Source: Elymus sibiricus (lineage: Eukaryota; Streptophyta; Magnoliopsida; Poales; Poaceae). Taken from it: 64,000 nt of DNA. Shown piece by piece: positions 21,959 to 34,574 of the stretch (positions are counted from its first letter, which is position 1; every line of letters begins with the position of its first letter). Location of the stretch: NCBI GenBank assembly GCA_039707655.1, contig CM077676.1:432861379-432925378 (forward strand), given 5' to 3'. The translations under genes were made by a program, and so were the position numbers. Under the pieces are notes generated by a model. The model did not search any database. It saw only the letters and a list, made by a program, of their open reading frames with translations, and was not told where the DNA came from.

Positions 21959-21981
21959 CCTCTCTCTCTTTCTCTCTCTCT
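21877..21981. repeat. Compound (CT)n-(TA)n-(CT)n microsatellite
   Basis: About 13 CT units, then a TA run of about 54 bp (21902-21955), then imperfect CT again. It abuts the LTR end at 21874 and may have grown at a repaired junction. Likely polymorphic. Confidence 0.95.
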
Positions 21982-22930
21982 TTGATCTTTAATACAATGA
22001 TCTCTTAGGAGATCTATTCGATGTAATTCTTGTGGTGTGTTTGTTAGGATCCGATGAATTGTGTGTTTATGATCAGATTATTCATTGAAAGTAATTGAGT
22101 CTTTTCTGAGATTTATTATGTGTGATTTTATAGCCTTGTATTTCTCTCCGATCTATCTATCTCTTTTGGCCAATTAGATTGATTTATCTTCAGTGGGAGA
22201 GGTGCTTGGTAGTAGGTTCAATCTTGCGGTGTCCTTACTCTGTGACATGAGGAGTTACAAGGCACGTATTTGTATTGTTGCTACTAAGGGTAAAACGATG
22301 GGGCTCGAACATATTATTTGGTCTTGCTTTGTCTACATAATGTCATCATGCTTCAAGCATTACTCTGTTTGTTATGAACTTAATACCTTAAGATGCATGC
22401 TACATAGCGGTCGAGGGGTGGAGTGATAGTAGTAGATTTAGTAAGATTAACGGTCTACTTGTCACGGACGTAATGCCTATATATTGATCATACCATAAAG
22501 AATCATCATAACTATGCGCTATTCTATCAATTGCCCAACAATAATTTGTCTACCCACCGTACTATGCGCATGAGAGAGATGCCTCTAGTGAACGCTATGC
22601 CCCCCGGGTCCATTCACTTTATATTTAGTAAACCCTAAAAATATTTGCTGCAATTTATTTACTTTTATTTTCCTTTTTATTTTATCTATCTATCACTATC
22701 AGATTTAATCCTTGCAATTAACGAGTACAAGGGGATTGACAACCCTCTTGCCCGTGTTGGGTGCAAGTATTTGCTTTGTGTGTGTGTGCAGGTACTGCTT
22801 ACAGTGTTTGTGTGGCGTCTCCTAGTGGTTCGATAAACCTTGGTTCTTAACTGAGGAAAATACTATCTGCTACTATACTACATCACCCTTTCTCTTCGAG
22901 GAAATCCTAACGCCTATCACAAGTAGCAGC
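21982..22930 (+). repeat. Second Athila-type LTR fragment
   Basis: AT-rich sequence with the plan of a wheat Athila-type LTR: TTGTTAGGATCCGATGAATT, then TTCAATCTTGCGGTGTCC, then TGATGCCTATATATTGATCA-like sequence, then a TCTTCGAGGAAATCCTAACG end. No primer site or gag follows; at about 22930 the sequence becomes GC-rich and unrelated. Both ends are therefore truncated or decayed. No coding sequence is expected. Confidence 0.6.
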
Positions 22931-23504
22931 CGCCAGCTGCGCGTCCTACGCGCCGCCGTCCAACTTTCGGCGGCGCTTGCGGCAGGTGGACAGTGACGGA
23001 CCGTCCACGTCCATCATCGACCTCACGTCCACCGGCACCGGCGACGGACAGGTCGCGGACTCCTACGAGGATGAGTAGGGATGGGAGGCGGCAGGGCCTG
23101 GTGTCCCAAGTGGGCCGGTCCGTCTCCCATGTTCTGATCTTCCTCGTCGGAGACCGCATCTTCAGTTCACGGGTCTTAAACCCCGCCGCCGTTCATGGAG
23201 ACGGCAGATAGAGGACGTGGTCGCCGATGCGGAATTCAAAGGAAGTGGACGATGGGCGGCGCCGTAGGATAGCTTTAGGGTCCGGCCTTTTTTTGTCCTA
23301 AATGTTCGAACTGTAATGAAAAATGTTCAAAACGTAATGAATTTCGTCCGGTTTATATGAAATCCGCCGTGTTTGCATGAATTTCGTCCGTTTAGTTCAA
23401 ACAGTGGTTGAAATGTATGCGGGCAGCGTTGGATGGCCGGCTCCCGCATCCATGTCCGTGGACGAATGCCAGAGCAAATTTGCGGGTCAGCGCGGGAGAT
23501 GCCC
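22931..23504. mobile_element. PIF/Harbinger-like element, right end
   Basis: The right end reads GCGGGTCAGCGCGGGAGATGCCC followed by TTA. Its reverse complement, GGGCATCTCCCGCGCTGACC, matches the start of the element at 54882 (GGGCATCTCCAAAGCGGACC), and both are flanked by TTA/TAA, the target choice of Harbinger elements. A repeated pair, ATGAATTTCGTCCGG/ATGAATTTCGTCCGT, lies inside (23337-23393). A short plus-strand frame ending in an acidic DSYEDE tail lies at about 23000-23079. The left end was not found. Confidence 0.5.
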
Positions 23505-24420
23505 TTAGTTACTCCCTCAATTTTTGTATACAAGGTCATTATCAAAAATACATATTGTATCTATACAAGGCCACCAACACTGAACGAGGCAAAAATTAAT
23601 GATGCTTCCTCGTAACACAGACTACGCATTTTGTAGCCATATATTTGCTAATTTGTTTCTGAGGGGATACAATAGTGCTAGTACTTATTCGTGTTGACCC
23701 CGGCGACATTTTGTCCTAGCTTCGCCCCTGGTCGTCAGTGATCGGCACAACAAGGGGACCTTGGTATCTCCGACGACACACGCGCTTTGCCGTCTCTTTC
23801 ATTTGACCGGTTCGTGTGTTCGCTGCATCCGGCTCCGGTAGCACCGAAGAGCGGAGTTCACCGGGTAATTTCCGTCCATGCAAGCACAGTGACGCTGCGA
23901 TGTCATTGCCTGACTACATACATACATAACAAAACGGGAAACGTTTCCACACGGCGCGCCGCCCGAATCGTTGGGCCGGTCGCACCGCTGGCTCCGCGTC
24001 TCGCTTTGTCTGCACGTAGGCCCACCACCGAACGACCACCTCCTGTATTATCTTATTTCTTCAGGGACAACCCCATCCGCTCATTCTTCGCTCGTGCACG
24101 AGCGCATCTCCTCTGCACCGCAACCTCTGCTCTCCTCCTTTTCTTCCTCTCTGTAGATGCTCGCGCCTCCCCCACCGGCGACTGGCTGTGCCGCCAGCCA
24201 TGGCCACCGCGCCTCCCCCACCGTGGCTGCCCCCACCCCGCCCCCTCACCCCCCCCCCCCCCCCACCAGCGACCAGTGCTGCAAACCAACACCCACCGGT
24301 GCTGCCGATGACGGCGAGAAGTGATGGAGAGCCGCGGCGGCCGGCGTTGGGGCGTTGCAACCACGGCGACTAGTGATGGAGATCCGGCCTTTTCTTTTCT
24401 TGGAAGCAGCCCCAACCATT
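23505..24420. other. Mixed intergenic sequence with a possible Stowaway end
   Basis: At 23510 TACTCCCTCAATTTTTGTAT has the TA plus CTCCCTC start typical of Stowaway MITEs; no matching right end was seen. From about 23780 the sequence is GC-rich and gives overlapping frames on both strands (for example 23787-24311), a sign of base composition rather than coding. A C-rich run lies at 24249-24264. No gene is recognised. Confidence 0.4.
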
Positions 24421-25140
24421 GTAAGATTTTGCTACCACCATGTTCGTTTTTTGATGGAACCAACCTAAATTTTTTGCTGCCATGTCATTTGCTTTTTGGT
24501 ACAACCGGTTTTCAATTTTGCTACCACCATCTTCAGTTTTTGCTGGAACCAATCAATTTTTTTGCTACCACCATGTTCGTTTTTTGATGGAACCAACCTA
24601 AATTTTTTGCTGCCATGTCATTTGCTTTTTGGTACAACCGGTTTTCAATTTTGCTACCACCATCTTCAGTTTTTGCTGGAACCAATCAATTTTTTTGCTA
24701 CCACCATGTTCGTTTTTTTATGAAACCAACCCAAATTTTTGGTACCATGTCATTTGTTTTTGGTACAACCAGTGTACATATTTGCTACCACCAACTTCGG
24801 TTTTTGCTGGAACCAATCAATTATTTTGCTACCATGTTTTTTTGGTGGAACCAGTGCATCACTTTTTTTGCTACCACCGTTTGAGTTTTTGCTACAACCA
24901 ATGTTCTCAATTGCTACATCCATTTATATGACACACATCACGGCGTCATGTAATTTGCTGGAACCAGCAAACATTTGCTCGAAGCGGCATGATTTTTTGT
25001 TGGAACCAGCGTTTCTTTTTGCTGGAACAAGCTAATTTGTTTGCTACAAATCGATTACCGAAGTTTTTCTGCTGCTGAGATTTTTGCTGGAACCATCATT
25101 ATTTTTTGCTGGAACCGGCAAATCTTTTTGCTTCAACCCA
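24421..25140. repeat. Minisatellite array, 133-bp period, 'TTTGCTGGAACCA' motif
   Basis: Two apparently perfect 133-bp units occupy 24431-24563 and 24564-24696, followed by increasingly diverged copies to about 24900. Within and beyond them short words such as TTTTTGCTGGAACCA, TTTTGCTACCACCA and TTTGCTACAACCA recur every 30-45 bp to about 25130. Such arrays occur near the ends of large DNA transposons in grasses, and a GGCCGGCGCGCCGGCGCC palindrome at 25558-25575 may mark such an end. The frames that cross the array (24321-24884) are repeat shadows. Confidence 0.8.
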
Positions 25141-26449
25141 GCACTGGAGCTTTTTGTTGCTTTTTTTTTGCTAGACATGGCGGTGCAAGTCGACAACGGC
25201 GGTGAGCCGGAGACGGGGACGCCGGGGATGCTGCAACCATGATGACAGCGCGCTGCAACCCTCCTGTGTTCGAGTTGCAACCATGGCGAGCAGAGGCAGC
25301 CGAGGCAAGTGCCGGGCATGAGCGGCAGGCGAGGCGAGCGCGGGTGACGGGCGCGGTGGCGCGGTGGCAAGGGTGGCAAGCAAGCACGGGAAGACGAGGA
25401 CAAGCGCGGGCGGCCGGCGAGCGCACGGATCTGGCATGTGCGCACGCTGCCCTTTTTTTCCGTGTTTCCTGTGCGTATTTGACTTTTGAAACGAAGCAAT
25501 CAGACGGTTAGAAAAGGATGTATCGGACGGCTGGGGCTTGACCGGCCCAACAGCTCGGCCGGCGCGCCGGCGCCTATCAGCGCCCTAACAAAACTGCAAG
25601 GTGAAGGTTTTCATTTTTCACAGTTTTTTGGGAGGCCATCGATCAACGAGAGCGCGACAGCTGTTTTTCTACAGTACTGGTTCGCTACTGTTTTTACCTC
25701 CCGCTGGACATCCGGTTTTCTGGGCTTTGTTGGTCCACCGCTTTGCCTCATCTAAAAAAATCTTCCTCACGCCCACCTCTCTCTCTCTCATCCAGAAAAA
25801 TCACCCCACGCCCCGCACCTGTTCCCTCCTCGTGCGCCGCCGCCGCCCGCCTCTTCGACGCCGCCTTTAACGCCTCCACGAGTCCAGCGAACAAACCATG
25901 GAGAACCATCTCCTCTCCCTCTGCGGCTCTCTCCCTGTTCCTCCACTCCTCTTCCTCCCTCGGATCGAGCGTGGCCTGGAAGAAGGGTTCCAGTCGGGCC
26001 GACAGCCATGGATGCGTGCCAGAGAGCGTCGCCTCCGGGCTTAGTGCCGGGACCGGGATATGCGCCGTCGCGTAGCGTCGCCGCACCACACGTCAAGGGG
26101 CGCCGCGCCGTTGATGCTTGCACGGTGGAGGGCGATGGCTACCGCGGGCCGGGGAACGCCGCGTGGTTAGCCGCCGCCACAGGGGAGCGTCACTTTCTTC
26201 GACCAGCACCGGTCGACCTCAGTGGTTTCTCTCGCCGTCAATCACCAGTACGTTTACCTTCCGTCCACCTCTGCCAATTCCCCAGCGCCACCACTGTTGT
26301 ACGTCCCCGTGCGCACCCTTCAGGAAAACCCTATCAACCAATTCAAGCTCTCTCTGATTTCTATTTCAGTTGACCTTTTTGATGTTTCTACTTTGGTTCG
26401 TGTAGATGCCTCGCACTGTTGTGCAAAAAAATAAACTCCCCCTTTTTTG

Positions 26450-29400
26450 CATAATAGTTGTTTGTGTTAATGCCTGAGAAGAGAAATCAAGCCGATTGTG
26501 TTTTCATTGGAAATTCATTCCTTGTTGAGAGGTATGTACATTGATGCCATGTAAGTCTGTTTGGTGGAATCTAATGTAAGCATTGCATAAGATTTCACTT
26601 CTGCCCCGTCGTAATGCCCTGCTAGACAATCTTGATAAGACCAGAGTTCTTTGGCTTCGACGCATACATTGACTATGATGATGTCGTGGTGTGTGGCCCT
26701 TTTTTGGTGGTGTTTTGTGTTCGGCTGATTCCAATTTTGTTTGCTTGGTTCCTGTAGCAATGAAAACTTCTAATTTATTCCCATAAAAAAACATCTGCTG
26801 CAGGATTTTATGGGCGTCGTACACGAGCCGTTGGTGAGATCCTCGACGTCGATGCAGTGGAGGGGGAGTCAACAGCCAGCTTGTGGATGGAGGGAGGCCC
26901 CAGTTGGCGGAAACAATGACCTCGCTCCCGATCCCCTGCGATGAATTGCACCGGCGCCTTTTCCTTGTGCGCCGCCGCGCATCTGATGGCCTGCCAGTGT
27001 GAGGTTTGTCCCTAAAGAATCTTCGGGGCCGTGTAAAGGCAGCAGCGCTGAGGTTGCGTGCTCCTGGGAAAGGATGGATGCGTGGGCATGTTCCGGTTCT
27101 CACCGCCGCCTCCAGCAGTGAGCGTTTCGGGATCTTCGTGGCCGTCTGTGACTTTTTTGCCGTTAGCCTCCCCGCACGAGTCTGCGCCCAAGCTTTCCCC
27201 TAACTAGGTCAACCTGGTGCACGCCCAAGGTTTGTGGCCTGCGGAGAAAGCGTCCGTACCTTGCTGCCGTCACAGGTATGGACCTTTACATCTCCAAATC
27301 AGGAGTTATGATCTGCATTCCATTACTTTATGCTCTGTCTCAGGCGTGGTATTCATGCTGCTCTATGAGCAGTGTATATGAACTTGTGACATAAACGATA
27401 ATAACTGGTTTTTCTTACTCTTAAAGCAGGTCATAAATATTTCTTCCTCAAATACTCCTGGTCTTCACCAATTGTAATGTAGAAAGCACCTGCAAGAACT
27501 TGCGAAGAAGGTCTGTAGTTCTTCAAATTGAAGTGATTTTTGTTGCTTGGGAAATTAGAATGACCTACACTGGATGTGCTGGTGCAAGATGCATGAGATG
27601 AGATGCACTGGGCTGAAGATCTCGCCACCGTTGCCTGTGAAAATTATATGGCGATTATGTGGCACCAAGTCGACCCATTATTTCACTATGAGTTGGGGGT
27701 GACAACTAAATACCTTCTGTTGAAGCAAACTAAGTATTTACTATTCTCTCATATCTGAATGAGCTCAGAGGTATTTTCCATGTTGTAGTACCCCCTACTA
27801 ATGTATTTTCTGTACATATTGTAAGTACTAAAGTACACAGCCTAGAGTGTGGAAATATTCATTTTATGCCCCTTGCAATGCTCAGCTATTGAAGTTTGAC
27901 AAAGTTTATGATGTTGTGGAACTATTGAATTGTGATTTTTTTATTCAATATGTATTCTCCTCTTCAGATCGTGTGCGGTACATGTTTGCGACATCTAAGG
28001 GTGTTTCTTATTGAATAATCATAGTGTGTTTTAATGAATTGAGCAACAGCTGCAAATGTTTTCTCATGGACAACTTTATATCATAATATCTGATGGTTTA
28101 CTCATTTTGATTGAGAACGTCTTTGTTGAATATGAAATTAGCATGGCTCTGTTGAATATGAAATTAGCACTTATAGTGTTGTTTACCCGGAAATCTTGGC
28201 TGATTTACATATAGAATAAGGCCATTGGGTGTTTTAGCCCGACAACTGACGCTTCTTCTTCGTTGTAAAATGTTAAGAGTATATAGAGTTGAAAAATCTG
28301 GAGAATGCTTGGTTGGAGTTATCAACGTCTATTTGTACAAAGGCCTGATTGATGAGACTGAGAGTACTATTGGATTATTAAAACAGTGCTCTTTATCCAT
28401 GCATAAGGTTGGTCTTTAGAAGTATCCATTTATGATTCTAGCCAATCTTTTTTTACTGGAAACAGCTCTTGTTTTGTTTTTTTAACGACAGGGCAAAATC
28501 ATCGAGTATTTTTCAAAGGATAGCATCGTACTATGAGACAATGAGTTATCAGTGTGCTAGAACCACGACCAAATGCACCAATCCAGGGAGCAACAAACAC
28601 AAAAGGCAGTGCTACCAGCACCTATACCAGCACTCAAATATTTTTCAGAGGATTATAGGGACTCGAAACTGTGCCCATAAAATTCAAAAAGAAATGCATA
28701 AACAATTATTTTCCTAAGCAATAGAACTCCATGATGTGTGATTTATAGAGGCAAGAACTGAATCACAACTCTTTGGGGGTTTAGGAGGCTACTAGGGAGT
28801 AATATTTGTACTCTGTGACCTGCTGCTATGTTTCCAAATGTATTGTCCGGGAAGAAATAACTTAACAAATGCATTTTTAGGATCTTGACATATTATGATG
28901 TGATAACTGATTGTTCCTTCTGTGTAGAAGAATTTAGAAATATAAGGCTTACAAAAACATCCACATTATATGCTTAAAAGTGAGGTTGAATCTCTGAGCA
29001 AGTACTAGAGCAGGACTGCAGGAGTGCCATAGAGCAGGAGTGCACATCCAACACAGGGAAGTTCCCAAAGAAGGGACATCTTGATGATAAAGGGCTAATG
29101 AACTTAATATAGAAGGGGCGTCTTCATCGTCTAAAAAACAGAAGGTACTGCTGCCAAATTAGCAAGGGCCAGACTATGCTACCGTGGATTGCACTTCTAT
29201 ATATGCTAGAAAAGACACCATCTATAATGTTTGGTTGTTTTAACTACTTTAGTGACTTTTTGACACAAAAAAATAACTGCTTTAGTGACTCTCTCCTGGG
29301 TTAACATATGTTTCAGCTCTTGCTGCTTTACATCATTTTTTGTCTTGCAGATTTCTTAATATCTGCAGTACACGTGGCAAGTGATTTCATTGGCCAACTT

Positions 29401-30535
29401 CCCTTATTTTGTTTGAAGTATGTACCATGCCAAATGCAACTAGAGTTATATAGATATCATGTTTTGTGTATGTAGTACAACTTCGTAGAGTCAAAAGCAC
29501 TAGCCAACTCTCAAGTGATACGTGTAGATACTGTCTTTTGGAGGGATGGTAGCAACAATTACTTGGTTTTATGTGTATCTGCATGTATGGTTTCAGGGAA
29601 TAAATATAAAGATGTAGGATATGCAAACATCTTAGGATAAATTGACCAACAGGATCATCAAAACGTTAAAATTTAAATGTCCTACCAGACAGTATCCAAG
29701 TACTGAAAGAAGCAGGTCAGCAAATGCCCCTTAAATCACATTCCATCGCAATTGTTTTGCTTTATCATTCTAATTTTACTTCAATCCATTTTATGTTTGG
29801 TATTTCTTATGGCTTCTCAATTAATGAACAATTAGGCACGCTGCTGGTTATGTATTGATCTCTCTTTTGCGACGACTGCTGCATATTGCATTCACTCCAA
29901 TTCACATTGATATGGGCCAAAGTTGTATTATACTCTTGCCCTTCTCCATAAGTTCCCAATCCATCTCTCATTCCCCAATATGTATTGTAAAGTTGTATCC
30001 TTTTTTGCAGGATAAGTTCTCAGCGGACATGTTTAGGTACGATTTTCTCATCCAATGGTTCAATGTATAGATGTATCCACGCAACTTCACGTATGTGTTT
30101 CTGATTTGTCGATCACAAGAAACTGAATTTTAATTGTAGTATGCAGAGAAACGAAAGCAGCATATTAAGATAGCTCGGCCTTGCTGCATATCCATATATG
30201 AGTGTGGTCTTCAAGCAACAATAATTAATTTCTAAGAAATCCAACTTTCATACATAGCATGATGAATAATTATGCCTATGAAGTTTTGGATTCCTACATT
30301 GAATTAGGAAACAAAATTAACTATATTTTCTTTCATATTGAGTCACTTATTATTTATGGTTGTATTGCACGGTTAGCTAAAAAGGTGGCTTCATTATTCA
30401 AACACCGTGTGAAATGATTGAGTTTATTTTACCTAGACTAGATCAAGCAATGAAGTGATCATGGAGATCGACCGACCCGGGGGCGGCGCGATGCGGAAGC
30501 GGCGGCTGCGGCTAGGGCATGGATCGAGATTAGGG
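26450..30535. other. AT-rich sequence without a recognised gene
   Basis: Interior of the inverted-repeat-bounded block. Only short frames occur; the longest, 26504-27103 on the minus strand, has a non-ATG-led basic product with no motif. GC-rich patches at about 26810-27250 could be exon relics, but no splice-consistent product could be built. A short direct duplication, GTTGAATATGAAATTAGCA-like, lies at 28126-28168. Confidence 0.5.
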
Positions 30536-30543
30536 TGATACCA
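30536..30543 (-). promoter_or_regulatory. Primer binding site, short iMet type
   Basis: The minus strand reads TGGTATCA directly after the LTR end at 30544. It is the core of the iMet primer site; the following CCCTAATC does not extend the match. Confidence 0.5.
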
Positions 30544-30697
30544 TGTAGAACGATAGAGAGAGAATTAATGGAATCAATGTATTGCTTGAGCCTCGTGGGC
30601 ATATATATAGGAGTCCATGATTAATTTGAAGTACAAGACAAGGTAGAAATAAATCCTATGCTATCCTATGTTTCCTAACAAATTAGGATACCCAACA
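30544..30697 (-). repeat. Short 154-bp LTR, TRIM or small Copia type
   Basis: The minus strand begins TGTTGGGTATCCTAATTTG at 30697 and ends CTATCGTTCTACA at 30544, so it has TG...CA ends, and it is followed at once by TGGTATCA. A TATATATATG tract lies inside. The size suits a terminal-repeat retrotransposon in miniature. A second LTR to the left was not found, and the inner sequence (30450-30535) is GC-rich with a short minus-strand frame. It may be a truncated copy. Confidence 0.6.
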
Positions 30698-31005
30698 TTC
30701 ACTACTTTCCGAGCTCCGCGTTGATGCTAGAGCAAACACAATCGCAATGGCAAAGTCTGGGGACACGAGTCCACCATAGGGATGCCGCCGCCACACAATC
30801 TCCACTTGAACAGACTAGCAACCAAACCCAACACCCACCAATGAGCAGAACACCCTATCAATGATAGGAAGGATTTGAAGCTTTATTTTTTCGCCGCCGA
30901 CATCATGATATTGAACTGCCAAAAACCTAAGCTGCTAAGGCCCTTGGCACCAAATCCTCGCTCTTATATGTACCCACTAGCCGGGTGGACAGCGCGGCGC
31001 ATGCC

Positions 31006-31053
31006 GCGCCCGTGCTGTTGCCCGTAGTTGCGCCCGTGCTGTTGCCCGTAGTT
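31006..31053. repeat. 24-bp tandem duplication
   Basis: GCGCCCGTGCTGTTGCCCG plus TAGTT occurs twice in a row. The GC-rich setting (GCGCGGCGCATGCCGCGCCC just before) contrasts with AT-rich flanks. Confidence 0.9.
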
Positions 31054-31059
31054 GCCCCG

Positions 31060-33290
31060 GGTGTTGTTTAGAGAACCAATATCACAATGAAAATAATTTA
31101 GAGAACCGCATCAGTAATCATGCAAGCAACTAAAAGCTATACACTATGTGAACTGAAACTTTCTATTGCTCAACCAGATAGAGCTATCAACTGATAACTG
31201 AGCCCCAACATTTTCGTGTATATTAACTGACAACCAGATCAGAATAGTACACATGGTTATCATCACAATGAGAAAAAATAGGCAAAGACATAGCTTCTGC
31301 CTCAGAGCACACAAGACACAGCTTCTGCTGAAATAAAGAAAAGCCAGATGTCTCTCATTTTAAAATGGTTCTCCTACAATTTTCCCACAAAACTCGTACA
31401 CAGATGTAGTCATATCTTAAAAAGAAGGAAGGCACTCGGAATTAATTGATCAATTCTGCACAATCTGGGTCTCTCCAGGCTCCGATCTTAAAACCAGCCA
31501 GCTTACATACGAATTGAAGCCAACTTCTAGACACACAACTGAAAAGAGCAACACATAGTAGCAGTGAGCACAAAAGACTATTTTCAATGGGACAAATAAA
31601 GATGCCAAGTTCAGAGCTGCCCACTTCGCTAGTACTCTTGATTCAGAATGCTTAAGTAAACCATACACTTAGAAAAACAACAGCAATTAAACCTGTAACA
31701 CACATGCAACTAACAATGGATGAAAACCATGAACCATTCATGCAGTTTATACATCATGAAGAAGAAAGATGTAGTTAGTGAACCGAACTATAAATTAACA
31801 AAATAGGTTAGAAAGAGTGTGACCTCTACAGGCAGGAAACCTTTTAAAGCCCAAAGTGTGACATCCTCAACCAGAAGAACTAAGAAACCTCAAGTTTCTA
31901 GCAGTCCATACATCATTTACTGAAACATATTAACTCAATAAAACCTGAGAATTATGTCATTCCCTTTGATACCACATATCACAGTTTTTTCCGAAATCTG
32001 ACATAAGCTAATTGCTAACTTAATGGAGGCAATTGTACAATATGTATTCTACATAACATTCTCGCATCAAAATTTAACATTTAGGAAGTGAATATACCAT
32101 GTAGCATAGTTGCAAATGCGAAAGGAACGCACAATCATACCACACCTTTGCTGAGGGAAGTTAATGACAAAAAAACACATATATAGAAATTCAAAAAAAA
32201 AACGATCTTCACATATATGATATCAAGATGACTAAAATGACAACAAAATGAAATGAACACACATGTTCATTTGAATGTCCAGAACATTGTGGGGCAAGAC
32301 CACTCATGCTAAAAAAAACTCTCGAAGCCACCATGGTCTCTACAAAAATATAATGGAAAAGTTTATAACTTACAAAACCATGCAAAATGTTAAATCAAGT
32401 CATTTATATGGTATTCCAGTTTGACCAAATCTCTTAATACTCATCAACCTTTTGCACTGCTTAAAAAGATTGCAAATTAGAAAAAGCAAGAGAATGAACT
32501 ACCAGGCCAGATTGGAGAGGAGTGATGCAGAGCAACTAAGAAACCCAGCTAGGGTACAGCAGACTGTATCTAAAATCATGAACTGTGCAGACCGTGAACT
32601 CAGCATGGTAAATATAATTAATTACTATAGAGCAATTAAGCAACCCAGCTAGACTCCACAGTTTGCATCTGTTAGACTGCTCATAGTTCCATCATCACTC
32701 AGTCCCTAATCGTTTTCTTCAACATAAATAAAACAGTTCGCTAGCATTCCCAAAGCTACCAACTTGTGAATCAAATACATAACCAAGTGAATGGATTAAG
32801 TGCACGATGGTTTCTCTGAATTATTAAATGAGTAGATCATACCTGAACATCTCTCGTTCTGATGGACTAATAGTACCCTTGTGTTCTGAGAGAGAGCCAT
32901 GGTTGTACCTGAGACTGCAGAGACCCTCCATAAAAGTATTAAAATCACCGGGACCTGAAGACCACTATCGTCTTCTCCCTGTAAAGAAAGAGAATACTAA
33001 AGGTTAACTGAAGGTAAGGCAACTGAAGTAAAATTTGATTTAGGCTAGCAACAAATATATGGGCCAAGATTCAGAGGAGAATCTTTCATAGGGAAATCTT
33101 CCCTGATTCATAGTGATAATCAAGCATAAAAACATACTAATCAGAGGAGAAATTACCAGGAATTCAGCAACATACATCAGATTAACAACCAAAGACTAAA
33201 CTAATTGGAAGGTGCCCTTAAATAATAAAGTGCCCCTAAACCCATTGTCCAGATACAGGAGGATGCCATAATCAGAGACGCAATTGAAGG
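31060..33290. other. AT-rich sequence without a recognised gene
   Basis: No frame over 75 codons and no recognisable RNA gene. The segments GCAACTAAGAAACCCAGCTAG-like at 32531-32551 and 32635-32652 are a diverged direct repeat about 100 bp apart. Nothing else was seen. Confidence 0.5.
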
Positions 33291-34376
33291 TGCTACTTAG
33301 CACAAATCAGGCTTACATGACTAATTAGCACAAGAATTTGGATGCTTTGACGCATATAGAAAGTTTGGATGCACATCTTGCTGCTCCTGGATAACAATAA
33401 TTGCATACAGAAAATTTGTATGCATGCACCAAATCGATAGAGGCCACCTTGCTCCCGTGGATCCCTCACCGGAGAGGGCTTGGATCTGGCGCGGTCGTGG
33501 TGGTCTTCCGGCCGCTCCACTCCGGCGTGGTACCTGCTGGTGGGGAGGCCATGGATGCGGTGGAGGGAGAGGACCGAGAGGAGGAGCTCACAAGGTCGGG
33601 GCTCTCCTCTCCCCATCGGATCAGGCGAGGGCAGGCGACAGTGAGGATGCCCACGGCGGGATCCAATGAGATGGCTGGCAAGGAGAGGCTCAGGGCCCTG
33701 GTTGACAAAGCTAGTGGCGCGGGGCTGCGGGATCTGGCCTCCGTGGCACCACGCGCGTGGCTCGACCTTGGCCACGGATTTCGGCCGGATCGGCCGGGTC
33801 CCACCGTGTGGAGGTGGCCTCCATGGCCCCTGGTCCCTGACCCGTCTTCCTCGTGCGTCCGCGAGCTCCATCACGCAGAGGAGCGAAGGGGGGCGCCATG
33901 GCTGGGCCACGCAACGGCGACCCGAGGGAGGCTTGACTCGTTTGTGTGGCTGTGGAGGAGGGGAACGACGTGGTGGCTGGCGACTGCTGCGCGGTTGAAG
34001 AGGGAAGGGGTGGCCAACCACGGTGGGGAGGGAGGGAAGGGGATGGTGGTGGATCCAGATCGAGAAGGCGGGGTGAGAGAGAGCGCGGGCGTCGGTCGGT
34101 GGGTGGGTACGGGTGGCTGCTTTATCTGCCGCGGTGCGCCGCTGATGCGGTCGCTCGAGCGACGGGGTAGAGAGCGCCGTGCTGCCGCGGCGCGCCGCCG
34201 ATGCGGTCGCTCGAGAGAGATAAGGAAGATTCGTGAAGAGTCATCATATTAAGCGGCCGAAAAGATCGCAGTGGACCGGTCAAAATAAGCAAGATGCACC
34301 CCAAAAACCTACCCAGAGCGATCCCCACAAACACTGTAGAAAAACAGCTGTCAAGCTGTGGTAATTCCTTTATTTC

Positions 34377-34545
34377 CTATGTTTCATCTAGGTGGTCCTG
34401 GACGGCCGAGTGCAAAACCGCTCGGGTTCAAATTTTCCCTATGTTTCATCTAGGTGGTCTTGGGCGGCCGAGTGCCAAACCGCTTGGGTCCAATTTCTGC
34501 CTATGTTTCATCTAGTGGTCTTGGGCGGCCGAGTGCCAAACCGCA
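34377..34545. repeat. Three tandem copies of a ~62-bp unit
   Basis: Units start at about 34377, 34438 and 34500, each with CCTATGTTTCATCTAGGTGG (the last loses one G) and then CGGCCGAGTGCCAAACCGC. They lie just outside the right inverted repeat at 34352. Later units are more alike than the first. Confidence 0.9.
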
Positions 34546-34574
34546 AAGGTGTTTGTAATAGCAAAAGCCTTCTT

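Larger units (their letters stand above)
25656..34352. repeat. 8.7-kb block bounded by a perfect 20-bp inverted repeat
   Basis: GACAGCTGTTTTTCTACAGT at 25656-25675 recurs as its exact reverse complement at 34333-34352. Inward of both copies the word GGTCCAC appears at the same distance, 56 bases in, on the matching strand, while sequence outside the repeats does not match. Just inside each end is a GC-rich tract (25740-26400 and 33440-34210) with frames on several strands, and the centre (26500-33300) is AT-rich with no frame over about 80 codons. This layout fits a large non-autonomous DNA transposon. No target duplication and no transposase were found, so the superfamily is open. Confidence 0.45.

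Noticed and set aside
24321..24884. Phe/Tyr-rich frames resembling membrane proteins
   Set aside because: They are shadows of the 133-bp tandem repeat.
30993..31013. GC-rich palindrome GCGGCGCATGCCGCGCC paired with a similar one at 52181 as element ends
   Set aside because: Similarity is limited to GC-rich words and no target duplication could be found.
33293..34252. Large overlapping frames on both strands (242 and 283 codons)
   Set aside because: Both strands are open because the tract is GC-rich; the products are Arg/Gly/Pro-rich with no domain, and each contradicts the other.
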